Source: Holosporales bacterium
Lineage (GTDB): Bacteria; Pseudomonadota; Alphaproteobacteria; Paracaedibacterales; UBA11393
Direction of reading: 5' to 3'
Length of the DNA stretch: 5,335 nucleotides
Assembly: GCA_003542655.1 (NCBI GenBank)
Contig: DPKF01000090.1
Coordinates: 1 to 5,335, forward strand
Position 1 is the first letter of the stretch. The number at the start of each line of letters is the position of its first letter. The notes below the pieces were generated by a model, which made no database searches, was not told the origin of the DNA, and saw only the letters and a list, made by a program, of their open reading frames with translations. Of the stretch, positions 1 to 5,335 are shown one piece after another. Position numbers and translations under genes: made by a program.

Positions 1-173
1 AGATGCGTTTATTTCGACGCTTACATAACATTAATCATAAAACTGTTCTCAAGTGGAAACATCGCCACACTGTTTTAGATTCTAAAATGGGTAAGAAACA
101 TATTTGCAGTACCGTTTTAACATCTGCAGAGGAAGAGATGATCGTAAGGGTTAGAGTTCTGACGCCTGGATAA
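1..173 (+). pseudogene. IS481-type transposase, N-terminal remnant (partial at window edge)
   Basis: The frame is open from the left edge through codons starting at position 3 and ends at a TAA at 171-173. It reads ...HNINHKTVLKWKHR, then MGKKHICSTVLTSAEEEMIV. This matches, from memory of the family, the N-terminal helix-turn-helix and linker of IS481-type transposases (the RYGVNPKTVAKWRKR...STVLTxEEEAxIVAFR pattern). Such proteins bind the ends of their element and carry a DDE catalytic core further on. Here the resemblance stops at about position 146, where the family would continue into HTLLPLDDCL. The frame instead reads a few unrelated residues and stops. No DDE core is present, so the gene is a broken, non-functional relic. 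Its true start lies at or left of the window edge. The break coincides with the end of the opposite-strand IS30-type fragment. The IS481 assignment is from recognisable motifs, not a search. Confidence 0.72.
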
Positions 174-362
174 GCTTGCCTTTTGTGCATGTTTATCACA
201 ATAACCACCTTGAGCATTGGTATTTCTTTTTAGTTCTCTACTTATCGTCGTGTGATGTACGTTGGCGCGAGCGGCAATAGCCCTTAAGGTTAAGCCTTCT
301 GCTCTTAAGGTGAAAATTATGCACCTAGCATGTGCGTCCAAATGTTTGTATTCTTGTGGCAT
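117..362 (-). pseudogene. IS30-family transposase, N-terminal remnant
   Basis: Reading leftward from ATG at 362, 81 residues run to a TAA at 119-117. Residues 5-46 (YKHLD..., EGLTLRAIAARANVHHTTISRELKRN) are a clear IS30-type helix-turn-helix (HTH_38-like), followed by the usual GGY and AQKASLSRRQ stretch. The start at 362 is favoured over an upstream in-frame ATG at 437 because an AAGGAG Shine-Dalgarno (complement of 372-377) sits just ahead of it and the family similarity begins there. Full-length IS30 transposases are roughly 300-380 residues with a DDE integrase core. Everything after about residue 67 (position ~162) is lost, and the last 14 codons read into the neighbouring IS481-type fragment. 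The product could at most be a DNA-binding stub. Intact elements of the same type elsewhere in the genome would confirm the origin. Confidence 0.82.
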
Positions 363-392
363 CGGTATCTTCTCCTTGGTTTGCACATGGAG

Positions 393-421
393 TATATACC
401 GATACTTTAAAAAATCATAAT
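393..421 (+). promoter_or_regulatory. weak candidate promoter for the cysteine-rich gene
   Basis: CATAAT at 416-421 matches the -10 consensus at five of six positions. The hexamer 17 bases upstream (TATATA, 393-398) is a poor -35. A transcript from here would have a leader of about 45 bases before the ATG at 472 and would be read outward from the IS30-type remnant. The region is AT-rich, so chance matches are common. Confidence 0.22.
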
Positions 422-441
422 TGATAACAATTTTCAATCAC

Positions 442-470
442 TTTGGTGCACTTCACTCTTGAAAAGGCGT
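442..470. mobile_element. possible terminal region of the IS30-type remnant
   Basis: Upstream of the transposase start, the stretch around GGTGCACTTCACTCTTGAA (445-463) has the look of the TTGCACTT...TTGAA type of inverted repeat that I recall from some IS30-family elements. If so, the element's end lies only a few bases before the start codon at 472. The other end is missing, so there is no partner repeat in the window and no target duplication to check. This is a weak, memory-based call. Confidence 0.22.
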
Positions 471-471
471 C

Positions 472-720
472 ATGAAAAAACTATCAGCAATGTTTTTATT
501 ATCAGCCACTATTTTATCTGTTAGCACCGCTGGATATTCTCGCGGTGGCCGTCCTCATCCTGTATTAACGCCAGAACAAAAACAATGTGTGCATGACTGT
601 CGAACAGCATGTGACCAAAAACCAACAAGGGGAGAAAAGCGGAAATGCAAAAAGCAGTGTCGCAGTCAATGTAAACCAGCAGCTGCTCCTGCCGCCGCAC
701 CTGTAGCGCCTGCCGCATAA
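472..720 (+). CDS. small exported cysteine-rich protein with twin CX3CX3C motifs
   Basis: The product is 82 residues. MKK plus a hydrophobic stretch (about residues 4-19) and S-T-A at 18-20 form a classic Sec signal peptide, probably cut after A20; no lipobox is present. The mature part is basic (13 K/R against 4 D/E) and holds exactly six cysteines at 39, 43, 47, 59, 63 and 67, i.e. CX3CX3C-X11-CX3CX3C. With i, i+4, i+8 spacing on two helices they could pair as 39-67, 43-63 and 47-59, forming a disulfide-laddered helical hairpin. Metal binding is an alternative. The tail from 69 is Ala/Pro-rich and probably unstructured. LTPEQ followed by GEKRK loosely recalls the PsiF repeat, but with extra cysteines. 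An AAGG at 464-467 serves as ribosome site. The gene is flanked by insertion-sequence debris upstream and a strong terminator downstream, so it is a single-gene unit. I do not recognise a named family and assign no function. Confidence 0.75.
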   Translation: MKKLSAMFLLSATILSVSTAGYSRGGRPHPVLTPEQKQCVHDCRTACDQKPTRGEKRKCKKQCRSQCKPAAAPAAAPVAPAA

Positions 721-762
721 TTTATTTGCATACCACGCAATTAATATTTGCGCGCACATATT

Positions 763-799
763 AAAAAAAGCTGATTTACTTTTAGATCAGCTTTTTTTT
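763..799. terminator. intrinsic terminator, probably bidirectional
   Basis: A 13-bp perfect stem pairs 763-775 (A-rich, ending AGCTGAT) with 786-798 (ATCAGCT then T's) around a 10-base loop. An eight-T run (792-799) follows the GC-containing core on the + strand, and a seven-A run (763-769) provides the same on the - strand. It lies 43 bases after the stop of the cysteine-rich gene and isolates that gene from ftsEX. Confidence 0.88.
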
Positions 800-894
800 G
801 TCATATCGTGCTCTCTCTTCCTGTCGTTTAAACGCTAATCCAAAATTAGGGTTTAATTTATACATACCTACAAGCAGTTCATTTGATATTGCTC

Positions 895-924
895 TTGCGC
901 AATACTTTTGCTTTTTATTATAAT
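895..924 (+). promoter_or_regulatory. putative sigma70-type promoter for ftsEX
   Basis: A perfect TATAAT lies at 919-924. The best-placed -35 is TTGCGC at 895-900 with an 18-base spacer, matching only three of six consensus positions. Transcription would begin near 931, giving a leader of about 55 bases before the ftsE start. It lies between the terminator and ftsE, where a promoter is required unless transcription passes the terminator. Confidence 0.5.
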
Positions 925-944
925 GGTAACCAATATCATAAATA

Positions 945-967
945 ATGTCACTGATCTGAAGTGTCAT
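945..967 (+). promoter_or_regulatory. imperfect inverted repeat in the ftsE leader
   Basis: ATGTCACT (945-952) and AGTGTCAT (960-967) form arms that pair at seven of eight positions, with one T-T mismatch, around a seven-base loop. The dyad ends one base before the AAGGA ribosome site (969-973) of ftsE. It could be a small RNA hairpin affecting translation, a protein-binding dyad, or chance; it has no T-run, so it is not a terminator. Confidence 0.3.
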
Positions 968-985
968 CAAGGACTATTATCTCTC

Positions 986-1696
986 ATGAAAAATATTAAC
1001 AAACAACAAGAAATTATTCGATTTGATCGTGTTGGTTTGTGCTATACAAAAAATACGCCAATTTGCTTTGATTTGGATTTTTCTTTTTTTGCAGGGGGGT
1101 TTTATTTTTTGACGGGGCCAAGTGGCGTTGGAAAAACATCTCTTTTAAAACTGATTTATAAAGAAGTTTTACCAACAAGTGGCACGGTTCGTGTTTTTGG
1201 TAAAGATTTATCAAAATTAACCGCACAAGAATTACCTCATTTTAGACAAAAGCTGGGACTTGTTTTTCAAGATTGTCGTTTGCTTGATCACCTAAATACC
1301 CTAGATAACGTAGCACTCCCCATGAAAATAGCAGGAAGTGATATTAAAAAGGCGCGTATTTATGCAAAAGAGCTTTTGCATTGGGTTGGTCTTGGCCAAC
1401 ATATAGATGCATTCCCATCAACACTTTCTGATGGGCAAAAACAACGCATTGGAATAGCCCGTGCAGTTATCACCAGACCAAAGCTTTTATTAGCAGACGA
1501 ACCAACCGGAAACGTGGACGACATATCAGCATTTAAAATGATGAATCTATTTGAAGAACTTAATAAAATAGGTACAACTATTGTTTTAGCGACTCATAAT
1601 AGGCAAATTGTTTCAACTTTTCCTTATCCTGAATTACAACTTTATCATGGTCAGCTTAGTTATTCGCAGCAAGACCAATACCCTATGAATGGATAG
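986..1696 (+). CDS. ftsE: cell division ATP-binding protein FtsE
   Basis: This is a 236-residue ABC-type ATPase, the cytoplasmic partner of FtsX. ATP hydrolysis by FtsE is thought to drive FtsX and so switch on septal peptidoglycan hydrolases. Visible parts: Walker A GPSGVGKT (44-51), Q-loop VFQD (Q95), signature LSDGQ (147-151), Walker B LLLADEPTG (D171, E172), D-loop NVDD and switch His in LATHN (H204). The phrases FYFLTGPSG and NVALPMKIAG are typical of alphaproteobacterial FtsE, and the immediate ftsX neighbour separates it from LolD- or MacB-type ATPases. ATG at 986 is chosen because it follows AAGGA at 969-973 and starts just ahead of the conserved domain; an in-frame ATG at 908 overlaps the promoter and would add 26 unrelated residues. 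The signature has Asp where LSGGQ is usual. The 3' end overlaps ftsX by 8 bases, which suggests translational coupling. Confidence 0.93.
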   Translation: MKNINKQQEIIRFDRVGLCYTKNTPICFDLDFSFFAGGFYFLTGPSGVGKTSLLKLIYKEVLPTSGTVRVFGKDLSKLTAQELPHFRQKLGLVFQDCRLLDHLNTLDNVALPMKIAGSDIKKARIYAKELLHWVGLGQHIDAFPSTLSDGQKQRIGIARAVITRPKLLLADEPTGNVDDISAFKMMNLFEELNKIGTTIVLATHNRQIVSTFPYPELQLYHGQLSYSQQDQYPMNG

Positions 1697-2663
1697 TAAG
1701 ATGACAAAAAAACATTTTTCTGAAATATCTATAGATAAAGAGTTAAGTTACAGATATATCCCAGCAATTTTTTCAGTAATGGTCTTTCTGATTATTATTT
1801 TAATAGCGGTTTCAGTCAGTATTGGCGGGTCATTTTTTAAATGGGATTTTGAGATGAAGCACCGTTATACGGTACAAGTTCCAGCACCCGAAATAGACTT
1901 AATGGATTCTTTAGATGAAAATGGAAATCCCGAGACAAATGCATTATCTTTTGAGCAAAAAACAGAAAAAGCAAAAGAAGATGCGCGCCTTGTTCTAGAG
2001 AAAACAATAGCTGTTTTTAAATCAGACCCTCAAGTCATGCGTGTGGATGTTGTGGACGCTAAAAAGGTGCAAAAGTTAGTACGCCCTTTTATTAGCACAG
2101 ATTCAGCAACCTTAGATTCTTTGCCTCTGCCCACGTTAATAGAGGTTGATGTAAGACAAGGCGGTAAATTCGATTTGAATGCGACTGTGCTAAAACTAAA
2201 AAGTATTCATGAAAATATACAGGTAGACCATCAAGATAAATGGCAACAATCAATTAAAAATTTTGGTCAGGCTGTAAAATTTGTATCCTATATTTTTATT
2301 GGTTTAATTATTTTATGCTTGGTCACCTTAATGATTCTTATTACAAAATCAGCAGTACACTCCAATAAAAAAGTAATTGATATTTTGCGTTTAATTGGGG
2401 CACGCAATAATTATATAGCGCATCTTTATCAAATGCCAATTTTAAAAAGCACATTAATTGGTGGCTTTATTGGATCGTTATTAGCTTTACCTGTAATTTA
2501 TGGATTTTCTATACTGGCCCAATCTATAGGACTCGTTTCATCAGAATCAATAACACTTTCATTAAGTAATAATTTAATTTTTATTATACTAACGCCACTT
2601 ATTATAGCATTTGTTAGTTTTACAACCGCTCGCATTACAGTAATCCGTAGTCTAAAAAAATAA
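1689..2663 (+). CDS. ftsX: cell division protein FtsX (permease-like subunit)
   Basis: The product is 324 residues and is the inner-membrane partner of FtsE. FtsX transmits ATP-driven movement to periplasmic activators of cell-wall hydrolases at the division site. The topology fits the family: a short cytoplasmic N-terminus, helix 1 at about 26-46, a periplasmic domain of about 150 residues (47-196), helix 2 at 197-219, then the hallmark LRLIGARNNYI segment (233-243), helix 3 at 252-277 and helix 4 at 296-316, ending in a basic tail (RSLKK). The periplasmic domain includes an acidic, probably flexible stretch (about 66-102). The ATG at 1689 overlaps the end of ftsE; an ATG at 1701, preceded by GGATAG, is a plausible alternative that would remove four residues. 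Stop-codon overlap and shared direction make ftsEX one operon. The sequence is divergent, but topology and context make the call strong. Confidence 0.93.
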   Translation: MDSKMTKKHFSEISIDKELSYRYIPAIFSVMVFLIIILIAVSVSIGGSFFKWDFEMKHRYTVQVPAPEIDLMDSLDENGNPETNALSFEQKTEKAKEDARLVLEKTIAVFKSDPQVMRVDVVDAKKVQKLVRPFISTDSATLDSLPLPTLIEVDVRQGGKFDLNATVLKLKSIHENIQVDHQDKWQQSIKNFGQAVKFVSYIFIGLIILCLVTLMILITKSAVHSNKKVIDILRLIGARNNYIAHLYQMPILKSTLIGGFIGSLLALPVIYGFSILAQSIGLVSSESITLSLSNNLIFIILTPLIIAFVSFTTARITVIRSLKK

Positions 2664-2855
2664 ATTGCCACAACCGTCTGTGAACATTAATCACGGGACA
2701 CATATTCTTTGGCATAATAATTTTATATTTAGTAAAACTAATGAAAATCTTAATTCTTTCCTTGTGTTTTCACACATAAATGGGGTATGAATGTATGTAG
2801 CATTCTTCCTTTCATTAGCCGCTTTTGTTTGTAAATAAGATACTGAATTAAGAAA

Positions 2856-4109
2856 ATGATACATTCTACGACGACAAGCCATATAAGATCACAACAAGAA
2901 AAGCCCTCAATCCCCCTATCTGTTTGGATGGTTGGATTCATGATGTTTATGGCTTGTGCATCTTACGTTATGATTTATGCATATTGTGGTATTTTTTTAA
3001 AAAATGTAGCTGGCGTCTCCCTTTCTTGGATTGGTTTTTTAGAAGCAATGGCTGAAGCTGCATCTTACTTAACAAAATTATTATCAGGCGTTATTAGCGA
3101 CCAAATGGACCGTAGAAAACCGCTTGTGGTTGCTGGTATTGCGCTGACCGTGATTAGTCGGTTATTGCTTGCCATTTCTCCGACATTTGCTTTAATTACC
3201 ATCACCCGTATTATGGAACGTCTAGGAAATGGTATTCAGTCCACGCCGCGTGATGCGATGGTTGGTGATATTGCGCCACCATCAAGATGCGGCGAATCTT
3301 ACGGATTAAAAAGGGCATTAGCACAAGCTGGCAGCTTATTTGGTGCTTTTTTAGCCTACGCTGTGATGGTATATACAAACGATGATTATACAAGTGTTTT
3401 TTATGTTGCTTGTATTCCATCCGTCATTTCTTTGCTCATTTTAATCTTTTTTGTAAAAGAAAAACGGACACAAAAAATTTCTGCTATAACGGCTGAAATT
3501 CCATTACCTAAAGCAAAACGTAAACACCCCATTCGCATGGAAAATTTATTACGCATGGGGCGTTCTTATTGGATGCTGATGTTGGTTGCTTCTATTTTTT
3601 TCTTAGCGCGTTTTGGCGAAACGTTTATGACTTTACATGCAAATGGCAGCTTTAGCTTAGAACCACGCTATATTGCCATGGTTATGGTGGCCTATAATCT
3701 TGGACATTGCCTAATTGCCTATCCAGCTGGATATATTGCCGATAGAATGAATCGTTACTGGGTTCTGGCAATGGGCATTTTGATGCTTATTCTGTCAGAC
3801 TTATGTCTTGCAACGGCGACTGGGTTAACGACTTTTTTCATTGGCGCTTTTTTGTGGGGTGTGCAATTTGGCATTACACAAAACGTATTTACAACACTAA
3901 TTGCAGAAACTGTACCGGAAGATTTGCGCGGTACAGGTTTTGGTGTTTTTTATATTATTTGTGCAAGCAGTGCCTTTATTGCAGATACTTTAGCTGGGCA
4001 AATTGGCGACCATTATGGTGTAGAGAAGATTTATATTTATGGCTGTGTTATGGCCATTATTTCTTTGTTCAGTTTGATGTTTACAATGGGCTATCGCAAA
4101 AAGAAATAA
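2856..4109 (+). CDS. major facilitator superfamily transporter, substrate unknown
   Basis: The product is 417 residues with about 12 hydrophobic segments in two halves split by a basic loop (about 201-228), the size and layout of a secondary transporter in the inner membrane. The MFS motif A between helices 2 and 3 is clear: GVISDQMDRRK (78-88). A weaker copy, AGYIADRMNR (291-300), occupies the same place in the second half. Residues 118-163 (RIMERLGNGIQSTPRDA, then a later GLKRALAQAGSLFG) resemble the RxGxGxRxxPRDA block of a common bacterial MFS subgroup annotated as putative efflux or metabolite carriers. Nothing here identifies the substrate. ATG at 2856 has only a weak purine-rich site (AAGAAA) ahead of it; Met25 (2928) would shorten the N-terminus but lies at the start of helix 1. 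The gene sits 192 bases after ftsX and 24 bases before pyrG, so it may be co-transcribed with pyrG. Confidence 0.88.
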   Translation: MIHSTTTSHIRSQQEKPSIPLSVWMVGFMMFMACASYVMIYAYCGIFLKNVAGVSLSWIGFLEAMAEAASYLTKLLSGVISDQMDRRKPLVVAGIALTVISRLLLAISPTFALITITRIMERLGNGIQSTPRDAMVGDIAPPSRCGESYGLKRALAQAGSLFGAFLAYAVMVYTNDDYTSVFYVACIPSVISLLILIFFVKEKRTQKISAITAEIPLPKAKRKHPIRMENLLRMGRSYWMLMLVASIFFLARFGETFMTLHANGSFSLEPRYIAMVMVAYNLGHCLIAYPAGYIADRMNRYWVLAMGILMLILSDLCLATATGLTTFFIGAFLWGVQFGITQNVFTTLIAETVPEDLRGTGFGVFYIICASSAFIADTLAGQIGDHYGVEKIYIYGCVMAIISLFSLMFTMGYRKKK

Positions 4110-4118
4110 CTATTTTTT

Positions 4119-4127
4119 AAGGTTAGG
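4119..4127 (+). promoter_or_regulatory. ribosome binding site of pyrG
   Basis: AAGGTTAGG lies between the transporter stop and the pyrG ATG, with its last AGG six bases before the start codon. It supports the start at 4134. The 24-base gap leaves little room for a separate promoter, although one could lie inside the transporter gene. Confidence 0.6.
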
Positions 4128-4133
4128 TTAATC

Positions 4134-5335
4134 ATGACACGTTTTATTTTTATAACCGGTGGTGTTAGTTCTTCTCTTGGGAAAGGAATTGCATCAGCGT
4201 CTCTTGGGGCATTGCTTCAATCACGTGGCTATACGGTTAAACTTCGTAAATTAGATCCTTATTTGAATATTGACCCAGGCACTATGAATCCCTACCAACA
4301 TGGAGAAGTTTTTGTCACAGAAGACGGCTTGGAAACAGATTTAGATCTTGGTCATTATGAACGCTTTACCAATGTAAATTGCCTATCAACAGACTATATA
4401 ACCACAGGGCAAGTTTATTCTAATGTATTATCAAGAGAACGTCGTGGTGGCTATTTAGGGGCAACAGTTCAAGTAATTCCCCATATTACAGATGAAATAA
4501 AAAGTTTTATTACGTCAAACACAGATGATGTTGATTTTATTTTATGCGAAATTGGTGGAACCGTTGGTGACATTGAAGGGCTACCTTATTTAGAAGCCAT
4601 TCGCCAACTTCGAAATGACCTTGGGCGCAAAGCAACCTGTTTTGTGCACTTAACATTAATGCCTTATATTCCAACAGCATCAGAGCTTAAAACAAAACCA
4701 ACACAACACTCTGTAAAAGAAATGTTAAGCTTGGGTATTCAACCTGATTTATTATTATGTAGAAGTGATCGCCCTATTCCAGATAGTGCACGTCAAAAAC
4801 TTTCCTTATTTTGTAACCTTGAACGCAATAATGTGATAGCAGCGCTTGATGCAAAAGATATTTACGAAGTGCCTTTACAGTATCACGCAGAAGGCTTTGA
4901 TCATCAAGTATGCGAATTTTTTAATTTAACACCGCCAGAGCCAGAGTTATCACCATGGTTAAAAAATCAAACAGCCATTAATGCAGAATCAAAACAAGAA
5001 GTTAATATTGGTATCGTTGGCAAATATGTGGCCCTGCCTGATGCTTATAAATCAGTTGTTGAATCTGTACACCATGCGGCATTAAGTAATGGTATAAAAG
5101 CGAATATTGTTTGGATTGACTCTGAAGACGACACGCATATTGATACAGAACTTAAAAATCTGCATGCCATTATTGTACCCGGTGGTTTTGGATTCCGTGG
5201 TATTGATGGCAAAATAAAAGCAATACGTTATGCACGTGAAAATAATGTACCATTTTTAGGTATTTGTTTTGGCATGCAACTTGTTGTCATAGAAGCAGCG
5301 CGTAACTTACTAAACTTGAACGATGCCTCATCAAC
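4134..5335 (+). CDS. pyrG: CTP synthase (glutamine-hydrolysing), 3' end cut by window
   Basis: The frame is open for 400 codons to the right edge; family members are about 540 residues, so roughly a quarter is missing. The enzyme makes CTP from UTP, ATP and glutamine in the cytoplasm, the last step of de novo pyrimidine synthesis. The N-terminal synthase domain shows the P-loop SSLGKG (13-18, K17), the YQHGEVFVTEDG block (54-65), TDLDLGHYERF (68-78, D71), GATVQVIPHIT (109-119), CEIGGTVGDIE (138-148, E139) and LKTKPTQHSVKEM (185-197). The glutaminase domain begins near 291 with IGIVGKYVALPDAYKSVVE and shows PGGFGFRGIDGK (349-360) and GICFGMQ (376-382), with C378 as the nucleophile. The His and Glu of the triad lie beyond the edge. 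Several normally near-fixed residues differ (V to S in GGVSSSLGKG, S to N in GTMNP, A to L in DGLE). Opening MTRFIFITGG is alphaproteobacterial in style. Confidence 0.96.
   Translation, partial: MTRFIFITGGVSSSLGKGIASASLGALLQSRGYTVKLRKLDPYLNIDPGTMNPYQHGEVFVTEDGLETDLDLGHYERFTNVNCLSTDYITTGQVYSNVLSRERRGGYLGATVQVIPHITDEIKSFITSNTDDVDFILCEIGGTVGDIEGLPYLEAIRQLRNDLGRKATCFVHLTLMPYIPTASELKTKPTQHSVKEMLSLGIQPDLLLCRSDRPIPDSARQKLSLFCNLERNNVIAALDAKDIYEVPLQYHAEGFDHQVCEFFNLTPPEPELSPWLKNQTAINAESKQEVNIGIVGKYVALPDAYKSVVESVHHAALSNGIKANIVWIDSEDDTHIDTELKNLHAIIVPGGFGFRGIDGKIKAIRYARENNVPFLGICFGMQLVVIEAARNLLNLNDASS

Noticed and set aside
422..434. lac-operator-like string TGATAACAATTTT
   Set aside because: The match is a short AT-rich half-site with no lac genes or symmetrical partner nearby, so it is taken as coincidence.
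521..759. Two - strand open frames opposite the cysteine-rich gene
   Set aside because: They are shadows of the + strand gene with its signal peptide and ribosome site; neither has recognisable motifs or a convincing start.
2674..2697. Possible terminator after ftsX (CCGTCTGTGA ... TCACGGG)
   Set aside because: The stem is only four pairs plus two beyond a bulge, and no T-run follows, so it is not a convincing intrinsic terminator.
2709..2738. Possible promoter TTGGCA ... TAAAAC in the ftsX-transporter gap
   Set aside because: The -35 is good but the -10 matches only four of six positions in an AT-rich region; a promoter in this gap is plausible but this one cannot be singled out.
2787..2838. 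Two overlapping 15-codon micro-frames (ATG at 2787 and 2791) upstream of the transporter
   Set aside because: One is hydrophobic and has a G-run upstream, but both are too short to distinguish from chance and nothing suggests a leader peptide mechanism.
3211..3420. 69-codon - strand open frame within the transporter gene
   Set aside because: It is fully inside a well-supported + strand gene, has no motif, and its composition fits an antisense shadow.
3803..4120. 105-codon + strand open frame inside the transporter gene
   Set aside because: It overlaps the MFS gene in another frame, is rich in Cys, Trp and Tyr as expected of a shifted membrane-protein gene, and shows no family features.

Overview
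The window is AT-rich bacterial chromosome, most likely from a low-GC alphaproteobacterium. The evidence is the style of FtsE (the phrase FxFLTGPSGxGKTSLL, then NVALPxxxAG), the matching FtsX, and a CTP synthase that opens MTRFIFITGG and carries the GTM-P-YQHGEVF block. A Holosporales-like or other host-associated lineage would fit the base composition and the decayed insertion sequences, but the sequence does not settle the order or genus.

Layout: positions 1-~470 are a scar of two broken insertion sequences. A + strand IS481-type transposase N-terminal fragment runs into a - strand IS30-type transposase N-terminal fragment, with the junction near 147-162. Right after the scar, 472-720 encodes a small exported, basic, six-cysteine protein with an unusual CX3CX3C-X11-CX3CX3C layout. 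It is closed by a strong, symmetrical (probably bidirectional) terminator at 763-799. A putative promoter (895-924) and a leader with an imperfect dyad (945-967) precede ftsE (986-1696), which overlaps ftsX (1689-2663) by 8 bases. After a 192-base gap come a 12-helix-type major facilitator transporter (2856-4109) and, 24 bases further on, pyrG (CTP synthase), which is cut by the right edge of the window.

Functional picture: ftsEX is a translationally coupled pair that makes the inner-membrane ABC-type complex regulating septal peptidoglycan hydrolysis. The transporter and pyrG are close enough to be co-transcribed, but no functional link between them is evident. The left 720 bases are accessory in character; the rest is mostly conserved housekeeping. 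I see no RNA genes, CRISPR array or complete mobile element. The points most worth a second look are the cysteine-ladder secreted protein and the nonstandard LSDGQ signature of FtsE.
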